A stretch of DNA of 59,186 nt from an uncultured Aquimarina sp. (GTDB taxonomy: Bacteria; Bacteroidota; Bacteroidia; Flavobacteriales; Flavobacteriaceae): the NCBI GenBank assembly GCA_947496555.1, contig CANMDH010000033.1, forward strand, positions 1 through 59,186, written 5' to 3'. Position numbers and translations under genes: made by a program. Position 1 is the stretch's first letter, and each line of letters starts with the position of its first letter. The notes below the pieces were generated by a model. The model was not told where the DNA came from and made no database searches. It saw only the letters and a program-made list of their open reading frames with translations. This document shows, in pieces, positions 43,021-53,599 of the stretch.

Positions 43021-44998
43021 CACCTGTAAGGTATTAGCAATGTCTAGCAAAATTTGCATTATTTCCACGATCATTTTTGAAGGCTTTGTTATTGTTATAT
43101 AGATTTTATTAACGAGGGGTTATTCCATGAATAATGATATTATAAACAGGACTGTACATATAAACAGTATGACTGCCAACGCACATAAAGCATATAATTT
43201 TTCTTCTAAATGTTTCATTTAAAGTTTTTCTATTAGATAGAATTCATCGTGACTTTTCTAATTCCCAAAAAAAATCAAGATCACAGTCAGTTCTTATGGA
43301 TAGTAAACATCTCTTTAGTGCTGTCATCGTGATTAAAATGGATCATATCCTAAAAACAGATATAGACATAGAGCGGCGATATATAGACAAATTACTATTA
43401 TCGCTATTGCTTGAAATAATGTTTTTATTGTTTTCTTCATATTTTCTATTCGTTTTTTAGCTGGGATACTACTTTTTAAATTTTATAGTCTTTTTCTTTT
43501 TTCTCGTAATTCCAATAATTCACTGTATGTTTTTGACTAAATAAGGGTACTGCGTTAGAAATGTCTAATTTGTATTTGTTTGCTATTAGCGGTTTAAAAT
43601 TTAAACCGTCAATATGAATTCTATTACCTACTACCTTATAGACTTTGTCTATATTGATGATTACAGACCTATTAATTCTTAAAAAATTCTTTGGTAAAAT
43701 TTCTGATATGGATTGGAGTGTTTCTCTTATCAAGTGTTTTTCATTGTTAGCGAGGTATATGGTGATGTAATTACGATCACTCTCCAAGCATAAGACCTCT
43801 TTCAAATGAAATTTGATTAGAGAATATCCTTCCTTTAAGAAAAAAGTATCTTTTTGAGGCGATATTTTCTCTGCTTCTGATACGCTTTCTAGTGGATTCT
43901 CTTGTATGCATGCCAGCGCCTCATTATTTACAGTGTTTTTTATTAGGGTATTAAAATTAACAAAAGGTTTAAAGAAAATTCTATACAAATCAATGGTTGC
44001 ATTGCCTTCAGCAGTTTTTACCTTTTGTGTAATGTTACTATAAAAAGTTATTTTGTATTTATATTTATGAAATAAGTGGTATATCACAATATCATCTCTA
44101 AATATATCAAAGAAGTAATAGTCAATTAATATAAAATCGTATTCGTTTTTCTGTTCTGATAACCATATATCTTTCCAAGAAAAAAAAACCGTACTTCTTC
44201 TTACCCCACTTAACTTTAAATCCTCTAACAAGGATGTGCATTGTGATTTTTCCCTCGCCAAAATTGCCACTTTATTCGTCATATAAATCTTAAATTTTCT
44301 TTTTTGTACTATAAGATCAAAAACCTCGTTGCTACTTTTTTTAAAACCTTAGCATCTACATACTAAGGTGAAAAATAAGCGTGCCCTTACTTGATTTGGA
44401 AATTGAGGTCATTAAGGGAGAATATTAAATTTGACCTATCCAACTTAATGCCAAGATAACGACACGCATATCGTTATTATTTATAGACAAAACTACCTTC
44501 ATTTTTCATGCTAAAACATGGATAATTATCTATTAAGCATGGATAATTTTATTTTACGTTTTGATAAGGGTTGTATTTGTCTATGTAATACTTTAAATTA
44601 TAAATGATGAGATTAAAAAACTTCGGTTTCAGTTTCAGTTTTAATTTCTACGCTAATATTCATCCTAATTATCAATTCTTGTAAAAAAATGTGTTTAAGC
44701 GTGTTAAAATGGGGACTAAAAAACGGTTTTAAGGGACTTTACAAAACAGTTTTCACAAGTGTTTATGTGTTAAATATTTATTGATATTCCTATTTGATAA
44801 TATAGATTAAAGTCGTTTTGTTAGAGAGGGACTCCAGAATTAAGATGCGAAAAAAGTTGCTGACTCAGCAAAAAGACTATAAGTCTTAATCTAGAGTAGA
44901 TGATCAAGTTAAACAAGGCTGAACTACAAATGGTAGACAAGCGTATTAAAACTATTGAGAATTTGATAAAACAATCTGTTGGAACGTTTTAAAGATAA
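43021..44998. repeat. Duplicated LytTR block, copy 2
   Basis: Second copy of the ~2-kb block described at 22,883-24,880, in the same orientation. It starts directly upstream of the IbrA-like gene. It also carries the 30-residue ORF (44,900-44,992), with three amino-acid differences from copy 1. Confidence 0.9.
43476..44282 (-). CDS. LytTR-family DNA-binding regulator, second copy
   Basis: The 268-residue paralogue is nearly the same as the 23,301-24,140 protein over the receiver-like and LytTR domains (a few substitutions, such as D to N in FFKPFVNFN). It differs in a two-residue indel in the HIDGLNFKPLIANKYK stretch and in its last residues (KKEKDYKI). It is divergent from module M3. If both bind the same sites they may compete or cooperate. 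Confidence 0.85.
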   Translation of the reverse strand: MTNKVAILAREKSQCTSLLEDLKLSGVRRSTVFFSWKDIWLSEQKNEYDFILIDYYFFDIFRDDIVIYHLFHKYKYKITFYSNITQKVKTAEGNATIDLYRIFFKPFVNFNTLIKNTVNNEALACIQENPLESVSEAEKISPQKDTFFLKEGYSLIKFHLKEVLCLESDRNYITIYLANNEKHLIRETLQSISEILPKNFLRINRSVIINIDKVYKVVGNRIHIDGLNFKPLIANKYKLDISNAVPLFSQKHTVNYWNYEKKEKDYKI

Positions 44999-45022
44999 AG
45001 AGAAGTAAGACTGTGAGTAATT

Positions 45023-45560
45023 GTGGAGCAACATCGTATAATCCCTGTTAAACCAATGACATCCCTCGGGTTTTCAAATACCTTAAGTTGTGCATTGTGG
45101 ACATCATTGATTTAGACCTTGTTCCGCAAAAAAAAAGACGGGAACCTTTGTTGTAAATCCCCGCCGTTGTTAAAAACCTAAAACTAACTCAAAAAAATTT
45201 ACCCTTATATATAAGACCAATGTCTGATTTAGCTCTACACCATTACTTCATCGAGCATGCTTTTTGTTGAATAAACCGTTCTTGGTAACAAAAATGGGGT
45301 TTTAGTACAAGACCGAATCATAAAATGTGTCCATATCGGTTAAAACCGGGACAAACAGTCTGTTAAAAGTGATAAGGGCATGGAAGATGTATTTTTGAAC
45401 ATCGTTTGTTTATTGTCGTTCCCGACACTAGCCGTTCTTTTTTCCCTTACAAAGGCATATAGTGCTTACCTGTTCTATTATCCCAAAAACATTGTATGCT
45501 ATCCCACTTTTAATGAATTTTAACACTAATTATTGGATGCTTCTCTTGTGTGATCATTCT
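45023..45560 (+). promoter_or_regulatory. Conserved upstream module M3 (ATCCC pair)
   Basis: ATCCC lies at 45480 and 45501 and CACTAATTATTGGAT at 45524 (21- and 23-bp steps). The left end shares AACATCGTATAATCC and TGTTAAACCAATGACATC with M4. The minus-strand terminator-like hairpin is at about 45,134-45,176. The gene it once served appears lost. Confidence 0.65.
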
Positions 45561-45764
45561 TTGTTTTTGATTACTATACTAAAAGCTGATGGAGTGGATT
45601 TGTCATTCTTAGTTCTTTTGGGGATCAGTTCATCAAATTCCGCTGGTCATGCCCAAGTTCAAAACGGGCGATAGATTCCCGTCGGCGGACATTTTGGGAT
45701 ACAAGATCACTCCCATGTTTCCATCCCGGAACAGGGAAACAATTATGAAATATAAAATAAGATA
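45561..45764 (+). pseudogene. Broken start of an exported protein after M3
   Basis: The frame reads ITILKADGVDLSFLVLLGISS, then SNSAGHAQVQNGR to a TAG at 45,671; the start resembles a signal peptide, and the same frame continues for ~25 codons after the stop. No family is recognisable. It occupies the position that full-length secreted proteins hold after modules M1, M2 and M4. Confidence 0.35.
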
Positions 45765-46805
45765 TGCATACAAAAGAAAATACATCAGAAGAAATAGATT
45801 TAGGACAACTGTTCAAACTTATAGGAAACACAATTAATACATTTTGTAACCGCGTTTATAATAGTTTGAAAGCCATATATCACCTTTCTATTTTATGTAT
45901 TCTCTTCCTTAGAGTTCATTTTTTTAAGTTTTGTTTGGCGGCTATATTAGGCATTGAACTTGGGGGTTACTTAGATTATAATGAATTGTATATATAAATC
46001 TTCTATGATTGTACGACCTAATTTTGATAGTGTATGGCAGCTATATAGTAATATTCAATTTTACAATCAATTGGTAAAAGAAAAAGAAAGTGAAAAGTTG
46101 GCAAGAGTATTACATATTCCTCAGTCAGGAGCATAAAGTATAAAAAATATTAAAATAATAGCATTAATAGATAGAGGACAAAAAATTATAAAGTTTGATG
46201 AGTTTATTAAAGATCTGGATTCTATTACACGAAAGAACATAAATTATCAAGATTACTTAAAGAACTTTAATGAAATTAATTCAGAATTTCATGAAATCCA
46301 AATAGAGGCAACAGCACCTGAAATAGCAAAACAATGCCAAAATGTAATAGTAGCCTCTGTAAAAACCAATGAATATTTCAAGCTTCAAAAAAAGGTTAAT
46401 GATGATAATTTGGCAGTTAAAGATACTATGATTAGTGAACAGCTAAAGGAAATCAATAAATTACAATCGCTTTATAAAGAAATAAGAATTTTAGAAGCGC
46501 AACAATCGGTAGGAGTAGGAACAACTAATATTAATTAGGCAAATAATAAAATAAAGCAAGCCCCAGAATTTGAGTTATTCGAACAAATAGAAAAATTAAA
46601 AGAAGAAAAAACTGAGGTAAACATAGAGAAGGCAAATACAAAAAATATCATCAATATAGTTTCTGATTTTCCTAATAGAGGAAAATTGATAAATGACTTA
46701 AGATTTAAAAAAATAGTACAAATACCTGCATTATTTATGGTTATTCTATTTTTAATATTAATAATGTCGACCTTTAATAAGTACCTGGCTAGATATAGTA
46801 AATAG
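45764..46805 (+). pseudogene. Wzz-like chain-length determinant, decayed
   Basis: The N-terminal piece (45,764-45,997) has EEIDLGQLFKLIGNTINTF and a transmembrane segment near LAAILGIELGGYLD. A frameshift near 45,990 is followed by SSMIVRPNFDSVWQLYSNIQ, a TAA in HIPQSGA*, then a long coiled-coil-like stretch, a second in-frame stop (TNIN*) at about 46,538, and the C-terminal transmembrane segment (ALFMVILFLILIMSTFNKYLARY). The order TM - coil - TM is that of flavobacterial Wzz/GNVR proteins of surface polysaccharide export. At least three lesions make it non-functional. Confidence 0.8.
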
Positions 46806-47099
46806 TACAGTTATTAAATGGTGTAAGTCCTTGGAGAATGTTATTTAGTGCATTTCGGTAATTATCGGAGTCGAAGAAGTTCATTAGCTTATCTTTCTCT
46901 ATGTTTGTAATGAATAAGTTTCTTTAGACTTGAATAAGTGAATAAGTATTAAATTTAGAAGAAGAAATAGTAAAACAATAATTGCTTAAGTATAATACGG
47001 TGGAGTTGTGGTGAAGATTTACTCGTTTTGTAGACTTCAGAATTTCAAGAAATTCTCCTTTTAATACTGTAAATTCATTTGATGAGCGATATGATATCA
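46806..47099. other. Intergenic stretch, nothing recognised
   Basis: I see no gene, repeat or clear site in this interval between the Wzz remnant and module M4. Confidence 0.5.
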
Positions 47100-47620
47100 A
47101 CATCGTATAATCCTGTTAAACCAATGACATCATATAAAGACATACATCAGGTTTTTAAATACTTTTGAACTGTGTATCATAGGCATCTTTGGTATCGGAC
47201 CTTGTTCCACAAAAAACGACGGGAATCGTTATTGTAAATCCCCGTCGTTACTATTAACTCAATAAATCATGAAAACGCTTACCCTTTATAAAACCAATGA
47301 TTGATTTGACTCTACAGTATCACTCCATTGGGAATACTTTTGTTGGGTGCAACCCTTCGTTATATTTACAAAAGTGGTGTTTAGCATGGGAGTGGACAAT
47401 ATAATGTGCCCACATCGGATAAAACCGGGACAAACAGGTTGTTAAAAGTGATATAGGCATGAAAGACATATTTTTTGAACATCGTTTGTTTATAGTTGTT
47501 CCCGGCACTGACTAGGGGTGTATAGTACCCGCTTGTTCCATTATCCCAAAAACGCCGTATACTATCCCATTTTCAAGGAAGTTCAGCACTAATTATTGGA
47601 TTTTTCTGCTACATGGACAT
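47100..47620 (+). promoter_or_regulatory. Conserved upstream module M4 (ATCCC pair)
   Basis: ATCCC lies at 47543 and 47564 and CACTAATTATTGGAT at 47587. The hairpin ACGACGGG against CCCGTCGT (about 47,215-47,250) is the best-paired version of the minus-strand terminator found in M1-M4. The box is 78 bp before the likely start codon at 47,665. Confidence 0.7.
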
Positions 47621-47664
47621 TATTTATGGTTGAAATAATATGCAAAAAGCAAAAAAGCATCGAA

Positions 47665-50600
47665 ATGAAAAAACAATTACAATTAATAGTATCTACGATT
47701 CTTATGGTTCTGGCGGGCCTTATCGGCTATGGGCAACAAATGGGTGACGTGTTTACTTATGACAATGTCACGTATCGAGTAACGAAACTTGTCCTCAACA
47801 AAGAAGTGACCATACAAAGCAGTACAAATACAGGAGGAGCCCTGACAATGCCCGAAACCGTAACCTATCAGGGTAATAACTTTAGCGTTACCATTATTGG
47901 TCCCCATGCTTTTAAGGACAAGGCCTTGACCAGTGTGAGAATCCCCAACAGTATTAAAATTATTGGGACCGATGCATTTAGGAACACCACCTTGGAGAGT
48001 GTGACCATTCCCGAAAACGTTACCCTTATTGCGACGGGTGCTTTTAAGGACAACCCCCTGACCAGCGTACTGGTATTGGCCAATGTACCTCCAAGCCTTC
48101 CCGCAAATGATACTTTTTCAAATCCGGGTATAATAGAAGTAGTGGTGCCCGTTGGTAACAAAACCACTTATGAAAGTAATCCTGCTTGGGGCAATAGGTA
48201 TGCTTTTAAGGACATCACGCAATTTGGGGTAGGAACAGCCTTTACGGGCAACGGTATTGGTTATCGAATAACGTCCGTAAACCCTGGAAAAGTGGCGGTG
48301 ACCGGAAGGACCGGTAGCTCAACGGATACCGATATAACCATACCCGGTACGGTGTTTTATGGGCAGGACTGTGCTGTGACCAGTATTGGTAACAGTGCTT
48401 TTGAAAACAACCAATTGGCCAGTGTGACCCTACCCAACAGTGTGACCAGTATTGGGAGTAGTGCTTTTAGGAACAATCAATTGACCGAGGTGACCATACC
48501 CGATGGTGTAACCAGTATTGCGCAAAGTACTTTTAGTAACAATCAATTGACCAGTGTCGAGATTCCCAACAGTGTGACCAGTATTGGGAGTAATGCTTTT
48601 GATAACAATCAGTTGACCGGCGTGACCATTCCCAACAGTGTGATTAGTATTGCGCAAAGTACTTTTAGTAACAATCAATTGACCAGTGTCGAGATTCCCA
48701 ACAGTATGACCACTATTGGGAGTGGTGCTTTTGAGGATAATGCCTTGACCAGTGTAATCATTCCCGAAGGCGTTACCAGTATTAAGGAAAATGCTTTTGC
48801 CAACAATCTATTGGCCACAGTGGTGCTGGAGCGCACAGATCCCCCATCAATTCAAACAAACACCTTTGGAAACCATAATCAAATAGATGTGTTTGTTCCC
48901 AGGGGTGCCCTAGGTAGTTATCAGAACCATGCCGAGTGGACAGAGTTCAAATCCATTACAGAAGTACTGGGGATTAACGACAGCTTTACGGTTGAAGGCA
49001 TCACCTATAAAGTAACGGGGCTAGGTTCCACCAACACCGTCACCATAACGGACAATACAAATACAGGGGACCTCACCATACCCGGATCCGTAAACTATGG
49101 GCCTAATGGCTTTGAGGTTACGGGTATCGAGGATGAAGCTTTTACCTTTAATCAATTGACCCGTGTCACCATTCCTGCTAGCATTACCGGTATTGGTGCC
49201 AATGCTTTTAACGGCAATCTGAATCTTGCCACAGTGGTACTGGAGGCTGCAGATCCCCCATCAATAGAAGAAAACACCTTTGGAAACCGTAACCAAATAG
49301 ATGTGGTGGTGCCCAGGGGTGCCCTAGGTAGTTATCAGAACCATGCCGAGTGGGTAGGATTCAAATCCATCACGGAAGAACTAGAGATTAACGACACCTT
49401 TACAGTTCAAGGCATTACCTATAAAGTAACGGCGCTGGGCCCCAACACGGTCACCATAATAGACAATACAAATACAGGGGACCTCACCATACCCGGATCC
49501 GTAAACTATGGGCCTAATGGCTTTGAGGTTACCCGTATTGGTGATGACGCTTTTGATAGTAATCAATTGACGAGTGTAACCCTACCGAACAGTGTAACCC
49601 GTATTGGGGATTATGCTTTTTTTAAGAATCAATTAAGTAGTGTGACCCTACCGAACAGTGTAACCCGTATTGGGGATAATGCTTTTATGCATAACCAATT
49701 AACGATTGTAACCCTACCTAACAGTGTAACCCATATTGGGGATAATGCTTTTAGTCATAATCAATTGACGAGTGTAACCCTACCGAACAGTGTGACCAGT
49801 ATTGGGGGTGGTATTTTTGAGAACAACCAATTGACTAGTGTGACCATACCAAGTAGTGTGACCAGTATTGGGAATAGTGCTTTTGCCAACAATCCATTGG
49901 CCACAGTAGTGTCAGAGCGCGCAAATCCCCCATCAATTCAAACAAGCTCCTTTGGAAACCGTAACCTAATAGATGTGATAGTCCCCAAAGGTGTCCCTGC
50001 CGGTAGTACCAAAACCGCTTATGAAACCAACTGGGGCATGGATTTTAAATCCATCACAGAAGTACTGGAGATTAACGATACCTTTACAGTTGAAGGGATC
50101 ACCTATAAAGTAACGGGGCTGGGTTCCACCAAGACGGTCACCATAACGAACAATACAAATACAGGGAATCTTATCATACCCGGGACCATAACCAGAGGGG
50201 GCAATGACTTTAGTGTTACGGGTATCGAGGATGAAGCTTTTGCCTTTAATCAATTGACCCATGTGACCATTCCCGATGGCGTTGCCAGTATTGGTGCCAA
50301 TGCTTTTAACGGCAATCCGGACCTTGCCATAGTGGTGCCAGAGGGCACAGATCCCCCATCAATTCAAACAAACACCTTTGGAAACCGTGACCAAATAGAT
50401 GTGGTGGTGCCCAGGGGTGCCCTAGGCAGTTATCAGAACCATGCCGAGTGGGTAGGGTTCAAATCCATCACGGAAGAACTGGAGATTAACGACACCTTTA
50501 CAGTTCAAGGCATTACCTATAAAATAACGGCACTTGGTAGTCTCAACACCGTGAGGATTGAAGGTTACGAGGGTACGGCTACCAGTATAAACATCCTTCA

Positions 50601-53325
50601 AACCATAACCTATGGGCCTAATGACTTTGAGGTTATCAGTATTGGCGATGGTGCTTTTGAAAACAGCGACTTGACCAGTGTGACCATACCGAATAGTGTG
50701 GCCACTATTGGGGAACGGGCTTTTCTGAACAACCAATTGAGCAGCGTGACCATACCGAACAGTGTAACGAGTATTAAGGATTATGTTTTTGCCGGCAACC
50801 AATTGACCGAGGTTACCATACCGGGCAATGTGACCAGTATTGGCGGATGGGCTTTTGCAGTCAATCCAGACCTTGTTACGTTGATTGTAGAGCCCTCCAA
50901 TCCTCCAACACTCCACGAAGATGCCTTTCGGGATTTAATAAACAACATCGATTTTCGTCATCAAATAGATGTGTTTGTTCCCAAGGGAAAGAGACAAGTT
51001 TATTTAGATCATGGGTGGACGGGCTTCAAATCCATCAAGGAGGTTGTAGAGCTTGGGGACACCTTCAGTGTCGATAATATCACATACAAAATTACTGAAA
51101 TAGTCCCCGATAAAGAGGTAGCGGTTATAGGCTATAGCGTTACGGGAGGAGGGATGATCATCCCTCCAACGGTGGATCATGTCCCAAACACAAACACCTA
51201 CACGGTGACCAGTATTGGGGAAGATGCATTTTGGAACAACCAATTGACCAGTGTTGTCATACCCGAAAGTGTGACCAGTATCGGGCAACGTGCTTTTGGT
51301 ACCAACCAATTAGACAGTGTGACCATACCCGATGGTGTCACCAGTATTGGGCAATGGGTCTTTGCCGCCAACCAATTAACCGAGGTTACCATACCGGCCA
51401 GTGTGGAAAGTATAGGGTACCAGGCCTTTTATGATAACCCAAATCTTGGCTTGGTGAGGGTCGAGCGTAACGATCCCCCAGCGCTGGATCCAAATGCCTT
51501 TCAAGGCACGCACAGTGATCTTCGTCACCAAATAGATGTGGTCGTTCCCAAGGGTACCCGGGATACTTATATCAATCCGGTCAACGGATGGACGGGCTTC
51601 AAATCCATCAAGGAGGTTGTGGAGATCGGGGACACGTTCGTTGCCGATAATATCACATACAAGATTACTTCTTTAGCACCTTATGAAGTTGAGGCAACAG
51701 ATTATAACACTGTGGGTGGTCGAATAGTGACCATCCCCCCAACGGTGGATCACGGCCTGAACACGTACATGGTGACCAGCATAGGGGAATTTTTTGGCCA
51801 ATATCCTTACTCGGTGAGCTTGGTGAGGGTAGAGGCCGATGATCCACCAATACTGCATCCAACTTCCTTTCAAAATCAAGGCCGTAGCCAAATAGATGTG
51901 ATTGTTCCCGAGGGCACTAAAGACGCATATCTGAATGCGGGGTGGACGGGTTTCAGATCCATTACAGAGCCCTACGACGTAGGAAATACCTTTACCGATG
52001 GTGACATCATATACCTAATCACATCATTGGAGCCCAATACTGTAAAAGCTATATACTATACGGGTACGGCCACCCATGTAAACATTCCCGAAATAGTAAA
52101 CACAGTTAATGGGCTCTTCACGGTGACCGCTATTGGTAACGAAGTCTTTAAAGATAAAGGATTGACCAGTGTGGCCATACCAAACAGTGTGACCAGTATT
52201 GGAGATCATGCATTTTCGGGGAACCAATTGACCGAGGTGACCATACCCGATGGTGTCACCAGTATTGGGGAGTGGGCTTTTGATAACAACCGATTGACCG
52301 AGGTGATCATACCCAACAATGTCACCAGTATTGGATATCGAGCTTTTTCGGTCAACGAATTGACCCGTGTCACCATAGGGAACAGTATAACAAGTATCGG
52401 AGAATATGCTTTTGCAGTTAACCAAGACCTTGTGATCGTGGTGATGAAGGCCACCGTTCCGCCAACACTCCACGGAAACAACACCTTCCCTGTTTGGACT
52501 TACAAAATCAATTTGATAGTCCCTTTGGGCTCTATAGATGCATATTGGACTGCAGAGGGGAGGTGGAATGACTACTTCATAGGCATTTTCCCGGATCCAC
52601 CACAAGGCTTCCCTGTCGATAATATATATTACGAAGTTACTTCCTTGAATCCTAATAAAGTTAAGGTGCCACCATACAACTACTATAACATTACGGGAGC
52701 GATGACCATCCCCCCTACAGTGGATTTTTTTGGACTGAGCACCTATACAGTGACCGCTATTGCTAGCAGAGCTTTTTACAACCATGGACTGACCAGTGTG
52801 ACCATACCGGACAGTGTCACCAGTATCGAGGAAGGGGCTTTTGAAAATAACCCAAACCTGGAGACTGTGACTGTAAAGGCCACCGATCCCCCATCGCTCC
52901 ATCCAGATGCCTTTCAAAATGCATACCGCGACCAAATAGACTTGATAGTGCCTCCGGGCACTAAAGAAGCATATCTGGCCGCAGGGTGGACAGGCTTTAA
53001 ATCCATTACGGAAGCAGCGGTGGCCGCACAGAGTGCCGTGGTACAGGGTACCAGTGCTAAAGCATCCACTGTAAAAAGCGAAGTAACACCTGCCCATATA
53101 AATGATGTCACGGTGTATCCTAATCCCGTACAAGATTACATCAACATTGCATTGGGTGATGGTGAAGCCTTACAACAGGTAAATATATACAATGCCCAGG
53201 GTGCCCATGTGCATTCTGCACGCGCCTTACAAATAGATGTAAGCCATTTGCCAAGCGGTATGTATATGCTGGTAATAGAAACCAAGGCTGGGGAGAGAGT
53301 GGTTAAGCGAGTAATGATACAATAA
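47665..53325 (+). CDS. Giant BspA-like leucine-rich-repeat protein with a T9SS type A tail
   Basis: About 1886 residues from the ATG at 47665; an in-frame ATG at 47596 exists but the signal peptide (MKKQLQLIVSTILMVLAGLIGYGQQ) begins at 47665 and mirrors that of the 25,259 protein. The body is about ten cassettes, each starting IndTFtv.gItYkVT.L, followed by BspA/LRR_5 repeats (NNQLTSVTIPNSVTSIGD.AF) and closing with DPPSI…NQIDVVVP.G. Several cassettes are nearly the same at DNA level. The end has VTVYPNPVQDYINIAL, the type A sorting domain. It is probably a surface adhesin. Confidence 0.93.
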   Translation: MKKQLQLIVSTILMVLAGLIGYGQQMGDVFTYDNVTYRVTKLVLNKEVTIQSSTNTGGALTMPETVTYQGNNFSVTIIGPHAFKDKALTSVRIPNSIKIIGTDAFRNTTLESVTIPENVTLIATGAFKDNPLTSVLVLANVPPSLPANDTFSNPGIIEVVVPVGNKTTYESNPAWGNRYAFKDITQFGVGTAFTGNGIGYRITSVNPGKVAVTGRTGSSTDTDITIPGTVFYGQDCAVTSIGNSAFENNQLASVTLPNSVTSIGSSAFRNNQLTEVTIPDGVTSIAQSTFSNNQLTSVEIPNSVTSIGSNAFDNNQLTGVTIPNSVISIAQSTFSNNQLTSVEIPNSMTTIGSGAFEDNALTSVIIPEGVTSIKENAFANNLLATVVLERTDPPSIQTNTFGNHNQIDVFVPRGALGSYQNHAEWTEFKSITEVLGINDSFTVEGITYKVTGLGSTNTVTITDNTNTGDLTIPGSVNYGPNGFEVTGIEDEAFTFNQLTRVTIPASITGIGANAFNGNLNLATVVLEAADPPSIEENTFGNRNQIDVVVPRGALGSYQNHAEWVGFKSITEELEINDTFTVQGITYKVTALGPNTVTIIDNTNTGDLTIPGSVNYGPNGFEVTRIGDDAFDSNQLTSVTLPNSVTRIGDYAFFKNQLSSVTLPNSVTRIGDNAFMHNQLTIVTLPNSVTHIGDNAFSHNQLTSVTLPNSVTSIGGGIFENNQLTSVTIPSSVTSIGNSAFANNPLATVVSERANPPSIQTSSFGNRNLIDVIVPKGVPAGSTKTAYETNWGMDFKSITEVLEINDTFTVEGITYKVTGLGSTKTVTITNNTNTGNLIIPGTITRGGNDFSVTGIEDEAFAFNQLTHVTIPDGVASIGANAFNGNPDLAIVVPEGTDPPSIQTNTFGNRDQIDVVVPRGALGSYQNHAEWVGFKSITEELEINDTFTVQGITYKITALGSLNTVRIEGYEGTATSINILQTITYGPNDFEVISIGDGAFENSDLTSVTIPNSVATIGERAFLNNQLSSVTIPNSVTSIKDYVFAGNQLTEVTIPGNVTSIGGWAFAVNPDLVTLIVEPSNPPTLHEDAFRDLINNIDFRHQIDVFVPKGKRQVYLDHGWTGFKSIKEVVELGDTFSVDNITYKITEIVPDKEVAVIGYSVTGGGMIIPPTVDHVPNTNTYTVTSIGEDAFWNNQLTSVVIPESVTSIGQRAFGTNQLDSVTIPDGVTSIGQWVFAANQLTEVTIPASVESIGYQAFYDNPNLGLVRVERNDPPALDPNAFQGTHSDLRHQIDVVVPKGTRDTYINPVNGWTGFKSIKEVVEIGDTFVADNITYKITSLAPYEVEATDYNTVGGRIVTIPPTVDHGLNTYMVTSIGEFFGQYPYSVSLVRVEADDPPILHPTSFQNQGRSQIDVIVPEGTKDAYLNAGWTGFRSITEPYDVGNTFTDGDIIYLITSLEPNTVKAIYYTGTATHVNIPEIVNTVNGLFTVTAIGNEVFKDKGLTSVAIPNSVTSIGDHAFSGNQLTEVTIPDGVTSIGEWAFDNNRLTEVIIPNNVTSIGYRAFSVNELTRVTIGNSITSIGEYAFAVNQDLVIVVMKATVPPTLHGNNTFPVWTYKINLIVPLGSIDAYWTAEGRWNDYFIGIFPDPPQGFPVDNIYYEVTSLNPNKVKVPPYNYYNITGAMTIPPTVDFFGLSTYTVTAIASRAFYNHGLTSVTIPDSVTSIEEGAFENNPNLETVTVKATDPPSLHPDAFQNAYRDQIDLIVPPGTKEAYLAAGWTGFKSITEAAVAAQSAVVQGTSAKASTVKSEVTPAHINDVTVYPNPVQDYINIALGDGEALQQVNIYNAQGAHVHSARALQIDVSHLPSGMYMLVIETKAGERVVKRVMIQ

Positions 53326-53396
53326 GCCACACTGTCACAGATAAATGAATGGATAAATGAATAAATAGTGAATGTTCGTTAAGACTCATAATTCAT

Positions 53397-53457
53397 ACGT
53401 CACCCTGAATACTGAAACGAGTTCAGCACGGGCTTGTTTCAGTATTCAGGATGACGT
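53397..53457. repeat. Long stem-loop repeat
   Basis: ACGTCACCCTGAATACTGA and its near-perfect complement TCAGTATTCAGGATGACGT form a ~21-bp stem with one mismatch and an ~18-nt loop. This is the form of REP-like elements in many genomes; it may also end transcription of the LRR gene. Confidence 0.7.
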
Positions 53458-53489
53458 TAAGATAGAAGGATGACGTTAAGATAGAAGGA
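53452..53489. repeat. Two tandem 19-bp repeats
   Basis: TGACGTTAAGATAGAAGGA occurs twice head to tail, starting at 53452 and 53471, beginning within the end of the stem-loop. Confidence 0.85.
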
Positions 53490-53599
53490 TTACGGATATT
53501 CAAATGAAGTACAACGCATTTAGTAACTAGAGTTAAATGTAGTGCAAAAACCAATGTATTTGATAAAATCCTTCTTTACTCGATAACCCTGCCCCGGCC

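Noticed and set aside
45462-45674. 70-codon gene starting inside module M3
   Set aside because: Its start lies upstream of the conserved promoter box, so it would not be on the transcript; treated as a remnant from 45,561.
52024-53133. Minus-strand gene of 369 codons inside the giant LRR gene
   Set aside because: It mirrors the leucine-rich repeats on the other strand; the repeated codons create a long antisense frame.
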